64,000 nucleotides of DNA from PALSA-894 sp963757565 (GTDB lineage: Bacteria; Pseudomonadota; Alphaproteobacteria; Rhizobiales; Xanthobacteraceae): the NCBI GenBank assembly GCA_963757565.1, contig CAVWSB010000003.1, positions 62,001 through 126,000 on the forward strand. Direction: 5' to 3'. Each line of letters begins with the position of its first letter. Within the stretch, counting starts at the first letter, position 1. The position numbers and the translations under genes were made by a program. Below, in pieces: positions 19,339-29,416 of the stretch. The notes under the pieces were generated by a model. That model was not told the origin of the DNA and searched no databases. It saw only the letters and a program-made list of their open reading frames with translations.

Positions 19339-21283
19339 TGCCCTGCGGGAGCTCGCCAGAGGGGCCGGAATCGAGGTCGATTGGATCGATGCTGCAGGCC
19401 GGCCCCAGCAAGTGTCGGTTGAGTCGTTGCGATTGGTCTTAGGGGCGCTCGGTTATCCATCCGAAAGTCGCGGCGATATTAGCGACAGCGTCGCGCGATT
19501 ACGTGGGACCGAAGGGGAGCGCACGTTTATCACCGCGAATGTAGACGAGCCCATCGATATCGGTGGCTCCATACTGCCTCCCATTTGCGACGCCGGCTAT
19601 CATACCGTGGGCGCAAAGGGACGCGAGATCACGGTCGCGGTTGCGCCTCGCCGCTGCTTCACGATCGAGGATGAGGCGCCCGGAAAGCGAGCTTATGGAA
19701 TTGCGCTGCAGCTCTACTCGCTTCGGCGCACGGACGACGATGGAATTGGCGATACCGCGTCGTTGCAGGCCCTCGTGACTGCTGCCGCGCGCGAAGGCGC
19801 TGACGCGGTCGCGCTCAGTCCAACCCACAGCATGTTCGCTGCGGATCCCAATCACTACGCACCTTATTCGCCATCGAGCAGGCTGTTCCTCAATCCGCTT
19901 TACGCAGATCCTGCGATGGTCCTCGGCGATCAGCGCGTCGCGACATTTCGCGATTTGCAGCATTCGCACCTTGATCTGGTCGATTGGCCACGCGTTGCGC
20001 GGGCTAAGTATGCTCTGCTGCGCCGGCTATATGATGACTTCGCCGCGCACGAGATGACAGACGGCGCGAATGCGATGGCCGCCGATTTCCGCGCCTTCAT
20101 CAAAGACGGCTGCGCCCGACTTCGCGAACATGCCTTGTTCGAGGCCTTGCATGCTCACTGGTTCGGCGGGGCGGCGAAGGTCTGGAGCTGGAGTGAATGG
20201 CCTGCCGACTGGCGGATGCCGTCGTCATACAAGGCGGTTGGATTTGCCGAAGAGCAGGCGAATGCAGTTCAATTCCATATGTTTGTTCAGTGGATTGCGG
20301 CGCGGGCCTTCCAGGCGGTGCAGCAACACGCGCGTGAGTGCGGAATGGCCATCGGATTGATTTCGGATCTGGCCGTCGGGATGAGCCCCGGCGGAAGCCA
20401 CGCGTGGTCGCGCCAGCAGGACCTATTGATCGGGCTGAACGTCGGCGCTCCACCTGATCTTTACAATACTCGCGGACAGGATTGGGGTCTTGTCGGATTT
20501 TCCCCGCGAGGGTTAGTCGCGAACGGCTTTGAGCCGTTCATCGCGACGCTCCGAGCGGGCATGCGGTACGCAGGCGGCGTGCGTATCGATCACGCAATGG
20601 GGCTCGCGCGCTTGTGGGTGGTACCCCAAGGTGCTTCGCCAGCGGAGGGCGCGTACCTGTCCTATCCGCTCGACGACATGCTGCGCCTGATTGCGCTCGA
20701 GTCTCAGCGGAATCGCGCCATTGTCATCGCCGAGGATTTGGGCACCGTCGCGCCGGAGTTTCGGGAACGGCTCTCGAATGTCGGCATTAGCGGGATGGAT
20801 GTGCTCTGGTTTGAACGAAAGGGCCGGGCGTTCCGGCCGCCGACGCAGTGGCGTCGCGATTCTGTGGCAATGACTACAACGCACGACTTGCCGACCGTCG
20901 CTGGGTGGTGGAGCGGCGCTGATATCGCGACGCGCGCCGAACTCGGATTTGCGGACGAGAAGAAAGAAAAGCGAGCGCGCACCAAAGACCGTACCGCACT
21001 GTGGCGAGCTTTCCGCCGTTCGCGCGCAGCGACGAGCGATGAGCCCGCGCCGGCGGATACCAGTCCGGTCGTGAATGCCGCCATTGCGCACATTGCGAAG
21101 TCCGCTGACTCGCTGGCCCTCATCCCAATCGAAGACCTCCTGGGCGTTCAAGAGCAACCCAATCTACCTGGCACCACCACCGAACATCCAAACTGGCGAA
21201 GGCGACTTGGCAAGCCGGCTGCCGAAGTGCTGACAGACCCGGTCACCCGTGCGCGGATGAAAACCTTGCGAGATCGTCAATGA
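19331..21283 (+). CDS. malQ: 4-alpha-glucanotransferase (amylomaltase, GH77)
   Basis: 650 aa. Moves maltodextrin segments between chains, rebuilding chains long enough for TreY. GH77 residues: nucleophile Asp in GGVRIDHAMGL near 418, acid/base Glu in IAEDLGTVAPEFRERL near 467 and Asp in TTHDLPTVAGWW near 517. The N-terminal 120 residues form the extension typical of proteobacterial MalQ. GTG start inside the end of treZ; its stop overlaps treY by ATGA. Confidence 0.94.
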   Translation: MDDALRELARGAGIEVDWIDAAGRPQQVSVESLRLVLGALGYPSESRGDISDSVARLRGTEGERTFITANVDEPIDIGGSILPPICDAGYHTVGAKGREITVAVAPRRCFTIEDEAPGKRAYGIALQLYSLRRTDDDGIGDTASLQALVTAAAREGADAVALSPTHSMFAADPNHYAPYSPSSRLFLNPLYADPAMVLGDQRVATFRDLQHSHLDLVDWPRVARAKYALLRRLYDDFAAHEMTDGANAMAADFRAFIKDGCARLREHALFEALHAHWFGGAAKVWSWSEWPADWRMPSSYKAVGFAEEQANAVQFHMFVQWIAARAFQAVQQHARECGMAIGLISDLAVGMSPGGSHAWSRQQDLLIGLNVGAPPDLYNTRGQDWGLVGFSPRGLVANGFEPFIATLRAGMRYAGGVRIDHAMGLARLWVVPQGASPAEGAYLSYPLDDMLRLIALESQRNRAIVIAEDLGTVAPEFRERLSNVGISGMDVLWFERKGRAFRPPTQWRRDSVAMTTTHDLPTVAGWWSGADIATRAELGFADEKKEKRARTKDRTALWRAFRRSRAATSDEPAPADTSPVVNAAIAHIAKSADSLALIPIEDLLGVQEQPNLPGTTTEHPNWRRRLGKPAAEVLTDPVTRARMKTLRDRQ

Positions 21284-23802
21284 TCCCCCGGTCGACCATG
21301 CGGCTGCAATTCCACAGGGGGTTTACCTTCGCGGACGCGGAAGCGCACATCCCCTATTTCGCGCGCCTCGGTGTGAGCCATCTTTACGCCTCGCCGATCA
21401 CGACCGCCCGTCCTGGATCGATGCATGGATATGACGTAATCGATCCGACGCGCGTCAATCCAGAACTCGGTGGAGAAGACGCCCTGAAGCGCCTCGTGAC
21501 TGCGCTGCGTTCCGCGGGCCTTGGTCTCATCGTCGACATCGTCCCGAACCATTTGGGTGTTGGATCGGGAAATGCTTGGTGGTTCGACGTTCTGCGACAG
21601 GGTTCGGCGAGCAAGTATGCTCAGTACTTCGACATCGACTGGGAGGCGGAGGATGCCGCGCTGCGCGGAAAGGTCTTGTTGCCGGTTCTCGGCAAGCCGC
21701 TAAAGGAGGCAATTCACGATGGCGAGATCATAGTGGCGCGGGAATGCGAAGGTTATGTCATCAAATATTTCGAACAGAGATTTCCGGCATCCGATCCGCG
21801 TCAGGGGGAAGACCTCGAAGCATTACTTGCCCGCCAGCATTATCTCCTCACCACGTGGCGCGTCGCGAATGATGAAATCAATTGGCGCCGCTTCTTCGAC
21901 ATTAATGAGCTGGTCGGACTTCGAATGGAGCATTCAGCGTGCTTCGAGGCCGTGCACGCGCTCATCTTTCAACTCTATGAACAGGGGGTTATCGACGGCG
22001 TCCGTATCGACCACATCGACGGCCTCGCAGACCCGGCACAGTATTGCCGTGCATTGCGGGCGCGTCTCACCTCATTGACCGAGCGCCGTCCGGCAGGGGC
22101 GCCGCGCGGTCGCGCCTATCTTGTGGTCGAGAAGATCCTGTTGCGTGGTGAAAGGTTGCCCGACTGGGATTGCGACGGCACTAGCGGCTACGATTTCATG
22201 AACGAGGTCAACGCCGTGCAGCATGATGCGCGAGGCGAGAAGCCGCTGGACGCGCTGTGGGAATTCATCAGCGGCCGCACGCCGGACTTCACCGTCGAGG
22301 AGCAGAAGGCGCGCGGGGAAATCCTGGCGCGCAGCTTCTCTGCTCAGCTCGATGCATGCGCGGCAAGCTTCCACCATCTAGCGCGTGCAGCGTCGGGAAG
22401 CGTCAGTCGTGCTTCACTTCGTCGATCCATAATCGAGTTACTGGTGCACTTTCCCGTTTACCGCACCTATGCGACTAGCGCCGAGCGTCCCGAAGGGGAT
22501 CGAGAATTCCTGGAAAGGGCCGTTGTAGGGGCGAAGTCCACGTGCCTCTCGGTGGACCTCGACACGATCAATCTCCTGCACGACTGGATGAGCTCGATCA
22601 CCGATGACTCGAACCTCAACGAGCTTCAGCAGAAAGCGGTCACACGATTTCAGCAACTCAGTGCGCCGGTAGCCGCCAAATCGGTCGAGGATACGGCCTT
22701 CTATCGTTATGGACGTTTGCTCTCGCGAAACGACGTCGGCTTTGACGTTGAGCGATTCGCCGATAGCGCTGCTGACTTCCATGCCCATATGACGAACCGC
22801 CACAGGGACTATCCGCACGCGATGTTGGCTACCGCAACACACGACCACAAGCGCGGGGAGGACGTGCGTGCTCGACTTGCGGTTCTGAGCGAGTACAGCG
22901 AAGACTGGTCGAAATCCGTCGCAAAATGGGCGGGGGAACTACCCAAGGGCGATGTCTCGCCTGGAGACATCGCAATTCTGCTGCAAATGATCGTTGGTAC
23001 TTGGCCCTTGGATCTACGGCTTGACGACGAAAACGGGCGCCTAGCCTTCGCCAAGCGCCTCGCAGAGTGGCAACTGAAAGCCCTGCGTGAGGCGAAGTTA
23101 GCCACCGATTGGACCGTTCGGGATGAGGCATACGAGCGTGCGGCTGACAAACTCTTGATGGCGCTGATCGCTAACCACGAACATGAGCCGGTGCTATCCG
23201 AAATCATCGCGTTCTCGGAACGTATCGCGCCTGCGGGAGCAGTTAACAGTCTCGCACAAATCCTGCTCAAGCTGACTGTGCCCGGCGTTCCGGATATGTA
23301 TCAAGGCACCGAGCTGTGGGATTTTTCGCTTGTCGACCCAGATAACAGACGTCCCGTTGATTTCGACCGCCGCGCTACCAGTGATTTTGAGAATCCAATA
23401 CATGAGTTGGTGTGCGATTGGCGCGACGCCCGCGTTAAGCAAGCTCTTGCTTTTCACCTTCTTAAGTTGCGTCGTCAGCATGAGCGACTGTTTTCAGATG
23501 GGACGTACGAACCTTTAGAAATAAAAGGACAGTTCTCTGAGCATGCAATCGCTTATCAGCGGCGCTTAGGACAAGAAGTTGCTGTTTTTGTCGTTCCGCG
23601 GATAGCAAGTAAGCTTTTGGGGGTTAACGAAATTCGATTTAGGGAGAAGGTCTGGAGCGATACGCATGTGGTACTTGAGGGGCTCGAGACGTCGCTCGCT
23701 GGCATATTCTCGACCCACACCGTCAATCGGGGTGATCCGCTTGTCCTAAATGATACCTTCAGGCTGGTACCCTTTGCGGGTTATATTCATGCGGCAGCAT
23801 GA
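21280..23802 (+). CDS. treY: Malto-oligosyltrehalose synthase
   Basis: 840 aa, GH13. Converts the terminal alpha-1,4 bond of a maltodextrin to the alpha,alpha-1,1 bond of trehalose. Motifs: STMRLQFHRGFTFADA start, SHLYASPITTARPGSMHGYD, VDIVPNHLGVG near 85, GVRIDHIDGLADP near 240, VVEKILLRGERLPDW near 282, THDHKRGEDVRARL near 519, and VPGVPDMYQGTELWDFSLVDPDN near 665. Last gene of the run; prophage-type genes begin 260 bp further on the opposite strand. Confidence 0.95.
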   Translation: MIPRSTMRLQFHRGFTFADAEAHIPYFARLGVSHLYASPITTARPGSMHGYDVIDPTRVNPELGGEDALKRLVTALRSAGLGLIVDIVPNHLGVGSGNAWWFDVLRQGSASKYAQYFDIDWEAEDAALRGKVLLPVLGKPLKEAIHDGEIIVARECEGYVIKYFEQRFPASDPRQGEDLEALLARQHYLLTTWRVANDEINWRRFFDINELVGLRMEHSACFEAVHALIFQLYEQGVIDGVRIDHIDGLADPAQYCRALRARLTSLTERRPAGAPRGRAYLVVEKILLRGERLPDWDCDGTSGYDFMNEVNAVQHDARGEKPLDALWEFISGRTPDFTVEEQKARGEILARSFSAQLDACAASFHHLARAASGSVSRASLRRSIIELLVHFPVYRTYATSAERPEGDREFLERAVVGAKSTCLSVDLDTINLLHDWMSSITDDSNLNELQQKAVTRFQQLSAPVAAKSVEDTAFYRYGRLLSRNDVGFDVERFADSAADFHAHMTNRHRDYPHAMLATATHDHKRGEDVRARLAVLSEYSEDWSKSVAKWAGELPKGDVSPGDIAILLQMIVGTWPLDLRLDDENGRLAFAKRLAEWQLKALREAKLATDWTVRDEAYERAADKLLMALIANHEHEPVLSEIIAFSERIAPAGAVNSLAQILLKLTVPGVPDMYQGTELWDFSLVDPDNRRPVDFDRRATSDFENPIHELVCDWRDARVKQALAFHLLKLRRQHERLFSDGTYEPLEIKGQFSEHAIAYQRRLGQEVAVFVVPRIASKLLGVNEIRFREKVWSDTHVVLEGLETSLAGIFSTHTVNRGDPLVLNDTFRLVPFAGYIHAAA

Positions 23803-24062
23803 CGGTGCGACTGAGAGGTCTTCTTCTCACGTTGATTAAACGTAAGCCTCTCGAGTCTTTAATTTGATCCCGTCGCACCTACACAATATCCGCCGCGGTA
23901 CGCTTCTACGTTATCGGCTCCATGAAGGCTGCTGATCAAGGAATCAAGGCCAACGTCGGATGGAAACCTGGCGCGCTGGGCAGGCTTTGGCGCTGATCGA
24001 CACTCCTCACCTGGACGCTCACTTCAGCGGCGCAACTAATGATGCTCGTAGCAACATCTCGA
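23803..24062. other. Junction between host metabolic genes and prophage-type genes
   Basis: 260 bp between the convergent ends of treY and the last fibre-like gene. No gene, tRNA or obvious attachment core was recognised. The left end of the prophage should lie here or inside the last fibre gene. Confidence 0.45.
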
Positions 24063-24939
24063 TTAACCTTTCGTCATTGAAAGTTCGAGCGTGCCCAGGT
24101 TAATTTTCACGATGACGGTGTATGCGGGGATGGGCGTATGGATCAGCAACTCGGCGTGCTCTTCTGCGGCGCCAGCCGCCCTCGAACTCGTCCCAAAGCG
24201 GCACGTTCTGTAAGTCTGTGGCGAAATCGATTCGCTTCTTATAGGTGCGGCCGCGGATCTTCCATCGGAGACCGTCGTTAGCGTCCGAATCCGGCAACGC
24301 TTCATCGAACACGTGCCAGGGCGGAAGCGATCCAGCATTCCAACCCAGGAAGACGTCCCGCTGTGCGCCGCCCCCGAACGCAATAGGAGTTGTGACGATT
24401 CCCGTATGGCCGTCCGAGTCGATCACCGCGCCGGTTGTTGCCGGATGCTCTCGGTAGTACTCGAATGGATTCCCAAATGGATCAGCGAAAGCCCAATAGA
24501 TCGTGCCGTTTGTAAGATCGCGCTCCGCCGCCGGGAAGCGGATCGTGAAGAAATATTGAGAATCGCTGGAGTCAAAAAACGACCGAATACGCGACAGGTT
24601 GAGGAAGATGATGGCGCTCCACGTATGCGCCGGTTCGTCGCCGCCAGTGTCCAGCTTATGGGGCGGACAATTCCACATGAAGGCATGAGCGCGCATTTCC
24701 GAGGTCATTGGATTGCGCGGCTCCGGATCGGCGTCGGCATCGTGCTCGCGGATCGTTTCGGCATAAGCGTAGATTACCGCTGTGGTGAAGTGTAACCCTT
24801 CGATCGTCGTCGGGTGCGGCGAGTGATTCTTAACGCTTGTATCAATGCGCAAAACGAGAACGTCTGCGGAACCCCAACCCACGCCGACAATGTTCTGGAA
24901 AGGATCGAGTCTCCAAGGCGGATCATGAGACACGATCAT
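24063..24939 (-). CDS. Phage tail-fibre-region protein, one frameshift
   Basis: About 290 aa after repair. It starts MIVSHDPPWRLDPFQN and contains Trp- and Asp-rich segments (TIYWAFADPFGNPFEYYR, DVFLGWNAGSLPPW) of the kind seen in structural proteins. The frame breaks in GCGGCGCC at 24168-24173; removing one base continues the sequence as AAEEHAELLIHTPIPAYTV and ends at TAA 24063. No family recognised. Last gene of the minus-strand structural block. Probably a fibre or fibre-associated protein, from position alone. Confidence 0.6.
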
Positions 24940-24990
24940 TCTATTGGAAGCGACGTCGTGTGAGTGTTCGCTAACCCCAAGAAGGGCGTG

Positions 24991-26173
24991 TTAGTTGAGA
25001 ATCTTGAAATCAACTTGCCGAAGCACTGAGGCCGTTGTCAGAGATCCTGCGGTCTGCTGCATGCAATAGTGCGTATACGCGTTCTCATTGGCAGAGAGAT
25101 CTCCGATCACCTCCCCATCAAAGTCTCCAGTCAGTGTCCAGGGTGTGGATAGATCTATCCAAGTGGCGCCATCGTTTGAGGCTTGCCACTTCCATGTTCC
25201 TTGCGGGTTGGGAGAGTTCATAAAGAACTTGGCTTCGGTGACACGCACGGCGTCAGAAAACTGAAACGTGATCTGCCTGTTGCCCGCGGCGTCATCGGCG
25301 AATCTCGGTTTGGCGCCATCCCCCAAGTAATCGCCGTCGATCAGCGTCGCTATGCTGGCTCCGGTGATCGGCGCGTCAGTCGTCACGAGGACTGTGGAAG
25401 TGCGGTTCCCCGAGCCATGGCGGTTCACGTAGGAGGGATAGAGTGTAAGGTTATCAGCCGTGCTCTCGTCGTAGTGAAACATGAAAGCATGGAGGTCGCA
25501 GTTCGGTGTGCTCGTGTTGTTGCAATTGATGTAGATGCCCCAATGATCGATCGCTCCATTCAGGAAATCGCGGAGCAGGAATGGCTCGTGGAATTGGAAG
25601 AAGTGCAATCCATCGTGGCTGATCTGCGGACTGATCCAGTTGCCGCCGACGGTGAACTTCAAGTATGCCTTAGTAATCTGGCCACCCAGCGCAAAGCGAG
25701 TATTCCGCCCCCCAGTGGCACCTCCCCATTTTTCGGTCGCGGTGCCGGAATTGCTGGCCGCGCCAATCGAGAGGAGCTCAAGCTTTCCGCTTGAGGCTTC
25801 GCGTAGAAAGATGCCCGCCGCAAGGTTACCCTTTGACGGTGCATTTCAGGTAGATTCCCGCCGTGACCGAGAAATGCTCGCCCGCTGGGACATCGCGGTA
25901 GCGAGCGTTCAGGCTGTCTCCGGCTCCGCGCGGCGGCGCATAAAGAGAAAATCCGTAATCCTCCTCACTTGCAACACAGCTTCCCTGATTGAGCCAGTTT
26001 GGAAAGTCGGCAAGCTGGGGGCGCAAGAGAGAAGAGAGGAGGGGTGCTGGATTGATCGCCAGGCGTTTGTCGGCGCGATAAAGCGCGCCGGCTCGACCGA
26101 CGAGCAAATGATCATCGGCGGACAATGGCATTGGCAACAGTGCGAGCTGATCTTCGGTGAAACCGGACGGCAC
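24991..26173 (-). CDS. Phage tail-fibre-like protein with discoidin-like C-terminus, one frameshift
   Basis: About 393 aa after repair. GTG 26173 is preceded by AGGAG, deciding the start (MPSGFTEDQLALLPMPL). The N-terminal third resembles small fibre-attachment modules. The frame breaks at CCC 25828-25830; one base fewer continues CTVKGNLAAGIFLREASSGKL and runs into GGNWISPQISHDGLHFF. The C-terminus (FSDAVRVTEAKFFMN, WKWQASNDGATWIDLS) looks like an F5/8-type C (discoidin) carbohydrate-binding fold, which would suit receptor binding. That fold call is by eye. Confidence 0.6.
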
Positions 26174-26234
26174 AGGTAGGCTCCTAAGATCTGTTGTGTG
26201 TGAGAGCGAATCGGGGAGGCGGGGTGCAGCCGAG

Positions 26235-27383
26235 CTAATTGCTGACCTTCAGGTAATTGCCTTGAGCGTCCGCCAGATAGTCAGCATCGCTGTCGAGCAG
26301 GATCGCGCGAAGGATATCGCCCCCCGAAATGGGCATCTGCGCCGCGACGAAAGCGTCCTCAATGTGCCGGAACTCAGTGGCATTGAGGGCCGCGCCCCAT
26401 CCCCAATAAAGCTGGGTACCTGGAAAGCTGCGCTGTGCTCCGAATCCGGGGCCAGAGCCAGCAACGCAAATTCCGTCGGTGTGCGTGTAACTTGAGACGC
26501 CGCTTACGGTGTCGGTGTCGAGCGTGACGCCGTTCTGGACGGTGATGTTGTTTGTGCCGGATCGGGAGATACCCCAAACACCCAGACCGTTTCCGACCGC
26601 GAAGCCAGTGTTGCCATTGAACGGCAGTACGTTGGCGCCTCCGGCACCGGTGTTGGAGCTGACTGATAGGATCAGGAACGAGCCGTTTGGCGCACTGGGC
26701 CCCGGCGTGCTGAGTTCAAACAGCCCGATAGGCTGCATGTTGTCCTGTGGCGCGTCGACCAAGGTGATCTTGCAGAACATCGCGAATGACGTGACACTGC
26801 TGTGGGGGCCATTACCGACATTCCAGCCGGACTTATAGCGACCAGCGTCGGTCATCGGGTCCATGCCTTTGAGACCTTGACCGGTGATCCAGGAAGCACC
26901 GCCGACTTTCGTCAGCGTTTGCGCCGGGTTGGCCCAGTTTAACAGGGCGTCGTGCTCGGTCGTGGCCCAGAGCGCATTTCCGTACCAGTCGAGCTTGCTC
27001 CAGATACCGGCGAATTTCAGCTCGGTAATGAGCCGATCGATCTGACGTTTGGCTGTGGTGGTGTAGCTCCCGGTGGATGCCGCAATGAGCGCATCCGTCT
27101 CGTCATTGACCGGTTCGAACGGCAGTGCACTGAACGCCGACGCGCCAAAAAAGTTGGCGTTCACGACCCGCGTCTGTCCCAACTCAGCAACGTGCACATT
27201 GCGGATACTGGGGGCACCAAATCGTTGCTGGTTCGCAACCCGCGCCGGATGCAGCTCGTTCGGAATCCGATGATCGACCCGGGCATCGCTGAACGTGGAG
27301 ACGTTCACGACGCGAGCGGGGTGAAGCAGCGCCGGCAGCGGCGCGCCGGTCGGCGTGCCTTGCAGGATCAGAATGTGGGTCAC
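26235..27383 (-). CDS. Phage tail-fibre-like protein with N-terminal repeats
   Basis: 382 aa, intact. The first 80 residues contain repeated units built on (A/T)RVxNxxxF (ARVVNVSTF, ARVANQQRFG, TRVVNANFFG), each about 20-25 residues apart. The C-terminal part is rich in Gly, Asn and Ser, with LamG-like strands (GVTLDTDTVSGVSSYTHTDG). GTG start overlaps the stop of the upstream gene (GTGA). Probably a distal fibre or decoration protein that binds the cell surface; no family recognised. Confidence 0.6.
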   Translation of the reverse strand: MTHILILQGTPTGAPLPALLHPARVVNVSTFSDARVDHRIPNELHPARVANQQRFGAPSIRNVHVAELGQTRVVNANFFGASAFSALPFEPVNDETDALIAASTGSYTTTAKRQIDRLITELKFAGIWSKLDWYGNALWATTEHDALLNWANPAQTLTKVGGASWITGQGLKGMDPMTDAGRYKSGWNVGNGPHSSVTSFAMFCKITLVDAPQDNMQPIGLFELSTPGPSAPNGSFLILSVSSNTGAGGANVLPFNGNTGFAVGNGLGVWGISRSGTNNITVQNGVTLDTDTVSGVSSYTHTDGICVAGSGPGFGAQRSFPGTQLYWGWGAALNATEFRHIEDAFVAAQMPISGGDILRAILLDSDADYLADAQGNYLKVSN

Positions 27384-28361
27384 GGCTCGACGTAGGCGCC
27401 GACAAGCGCAACGGTCAGGAACTTTGCGGTCGCGTCGGCCGCGTCAGGCGCGCGAATCCTGAGGAGTTCGAGGTTGGCGATCGGCGTCGTATCGGTGCCA
27501 GGTCCTGTGATTGCGGCGTACTGGCCCGTGTCGCCGTCTAGCTGAGCGCCTGGCGTGAAGGTAATCGTCCCGATCACACCGCCGGCGTATTCGATCGTCC
27601 ACTCAATCTCGGCGGTGCTCGCGACATTGAGATGGGCCGCGCTCCCGGTCCAATTCGGCGGGAACGCAAGGGCGCGTGGATCATCATTGAGGTACACCAT
27701 GATGATCGAGCCATCAGAGGGTGGCTTGCCGGCGAACTGGAACTGAATACGGGCGCGGTTCGAACTCGATCGAGGCGAAGATGCGTTTGTAGAGCGCATT
27801 ACCGCCGCCATCTTGCGCCACCGGGTCGAAGGTAGCGGCCGTGACGTGCGCGCGCAGCGTCAGATAGACGCCGTCATCCGGGACCGAGAACAGCTTGAAC
27901 GCGCCGATCGCGGTGGCGGGCTGCCAACCCGCATCGAGGTACTCAATGATGGGCTGCTCCGGAAACGGGAGCAGCCCATAGTAATTGTGCCCTACGCCAT
28001 CATTGGCGCCCGGATCGAAGAACGCCGCTGAGGTGTGGGGATAGAGAATAAGGTAGGTCTTGCCGGCTTCCGTAATAAAGCTGTTCGGCACATAGGGCGT
28101 ATTGGGCCCCCATTCGCCCACCAGATTGAATTTGGCAGACGGAAGATTGAACGGACCGCGCGAGGATCCATCCGTAAGGACGATCGTGAAGGTCGTTCCG
28201 GTGACGGCGACCTGCGCGATGCCGACGGGCTCAGGCGGGCCTGCCTCCAGTGCGGCGGTCCGCTGATCGAGGTCCCAAAAATTATCGTCGACTTCGGCCG
28301 GAGTGAGATTGGCACCTTTGCCGGCGCCCCACTTGGCGTTGTCGGTGGTGCGGAAGCGCAT
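27380..28361 (-). CDS. Phage tail-fibre-like protein, one frameshift
   Basis: About 326 aa after repair. It starts MRFRTTDNAKWGAGKGANL, a start seen in phage fibre proteins of rhizobial prophages. The middle has the short motif GEWGPNTPYVPNSFI, a carbohydrate-binding-like or fibre-attachment repeat. The frame breaks in GCGCGGTTCG at 27752-27760; dropping one base joins FASIEFE to RARIQFQFAGKPPSDGS. The C-terminus is beta-rich. It is first of the fibre cluster and is divergent from the H-NS-like gene, so a promoter should lie within about 190 bp. Confidence 0.6.
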
Positions 28362-28549
28362 TCGTGTTAGATTTCACTCGTCTTCGATCGGAGATTAGTG
28401 CCCTTGCGGCCGTTTTGCGGTGCTCAAACCCGAAAACCGACCCCGGGTCGCGTGCTATGCCAAGTCAAATGATCGTTGAGGTCTCGCGTTTGGCCGTGAC
28501 AAGCCGAAATACTGAGACTAAAAGCTCCGCTCCATTCAGTGAGGTTTCC

Positions 28550-28933
28550 ATGGCTAAGAAAGCAAAGCGGCGCGGTCGTCCGCTTGGTTCGAAGAACCAG
28601 AAGAGCATCGGTAAGTCGGTCGCCACGATGGACATCGCTCAGCTCCGCGCCCACATCGATAGTCTCCAAGGTGTTCTCGCCAAGAAGGTCAGTGAGCAAC
28701 GCGCCTATTTCGAGGGCCAGCTTTCACAACTCGGAGGCTACGTCGCAAAGAGGACTTCGGCGGTTGTCAAAGCCGTAACGCCTGGCAAGGGAAAGCGAGC
28801 CAAGGCGAAGCCAAAATATCAGAGCAAGAAAAACAAGTCGGCAAAATGGTCAGGCCGCGGCATGACTCCGGTGTGGATGCGCGAGGAGATGAAGGGCACC
28901 AAGCTGACTAAGGACGACTTCCTCATCAAGTAG
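28550..28933 (+). CDS. H-NS-like nucleoid protein with N-terminal AT-hook, inside the prophage
   Basis: 127 aa. The N-terminus MAKKAKRRGRPLGSKNQKS contains an AT-hook core (RGRP). A predicted coiled coil (MDIAQLRAHIDSLQGVLAKKVSEQ) could form dimers. The C-terminus ends KWSGRGMTPVWMREEM and TKDDFLIK, the H-NS-type DNA-binding motif (W-SGRG-x-P-W). Proteins with this C-terminus are called H-NS family in Bradyrhizobium. ATG 28550 was chosen because GTGAGG lies just upstream and the residues before it look non-coding. It is transcribed against the phage structural genes. Confidence 0.8.
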   Translation: MAKKAKRRGRPLGSKNQKSIGKSVATMDIAQLRAHIDSLQGVLAKKVSEQRAYFEGQLSQLGGYVAKRTSAVVKAVTPGKGKRAKAKPKYQSKKNKSAKWSGRGMTPVWMREEMKGTKLTKDDFLIK

Positions 28934-29077
28934 GCCAGATGCGTATTTTGCCTAGTGACTAGGTGCGGACACGCAATGCGCCATGCCGGCCCGACAGTTC
29001 ACCGATCGGGCCAGGAAGTTTCGTGGGCAGTGCGCGAGCTGATCGAGCCGCCGCGGCGAGTCGATCTATGATGAAGC

Positions 29078-29416
29078 CTATTTGTTCGTAAAGGTGTAGG
29101 TCGATTTCTGGTACTTGGCGCCTTCGCCTTGCTCGGTCACAAGCTTCTTGATGTTCTCGACGTCGACAAACTGGGTTTCATCGTCAGGGTTTTTGATCCG
29201 CTTCGTCTCGGTCTGACGGCTCTGCTCTTTGATCTCCTGGTCCTTGTAGGTCGTCACACGTTCGGAGAAGGATTCGTTGAAGGTCTTCGTGCTGCCGTCC
29301 TTTCCCGGCGTCAGAACGGTGTCATCAACCGGCTTCTGCGTGGAGTCGAAGATCCGTGTCGGATAGGAGACGCCAGTTCGCTGGAACGGCCGGACGATCT
29401 GTTCGAGCGTACTCAA
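29078..29416 (-). CDS. Phage structural-region protein, unknown
   Basis: 112 aa starting from TTG that overlaps the upstream stop (TTGA): MSTLEQIVRPFQRTGVSYPT. The C-terminal half is very polar and charged. No family recognised; no membrane segment. Coupling to the 634-aa tail protein suggests a small tail or baseplate component. A 145-bp gap to the H-NS-like gene follows and shows nothing. Confidence 0.6.
   Translation of the reverse strand: MSTLEQIVRPFQRTGVSYPTRIFDSTQKPVDDTVLTPGKDGSTKTFNESFSERVTTYKDQEIKEQSRQTETKRIKNPDDETQFVDVENIKKLVTEQGEGAKYQKSTYTFTNK

Noticed and set aside
27100..27330. Direct repeats as a DNA element
   Set aside because: They are the coding repeats of the fibre-like protein; similarity is at protein level.
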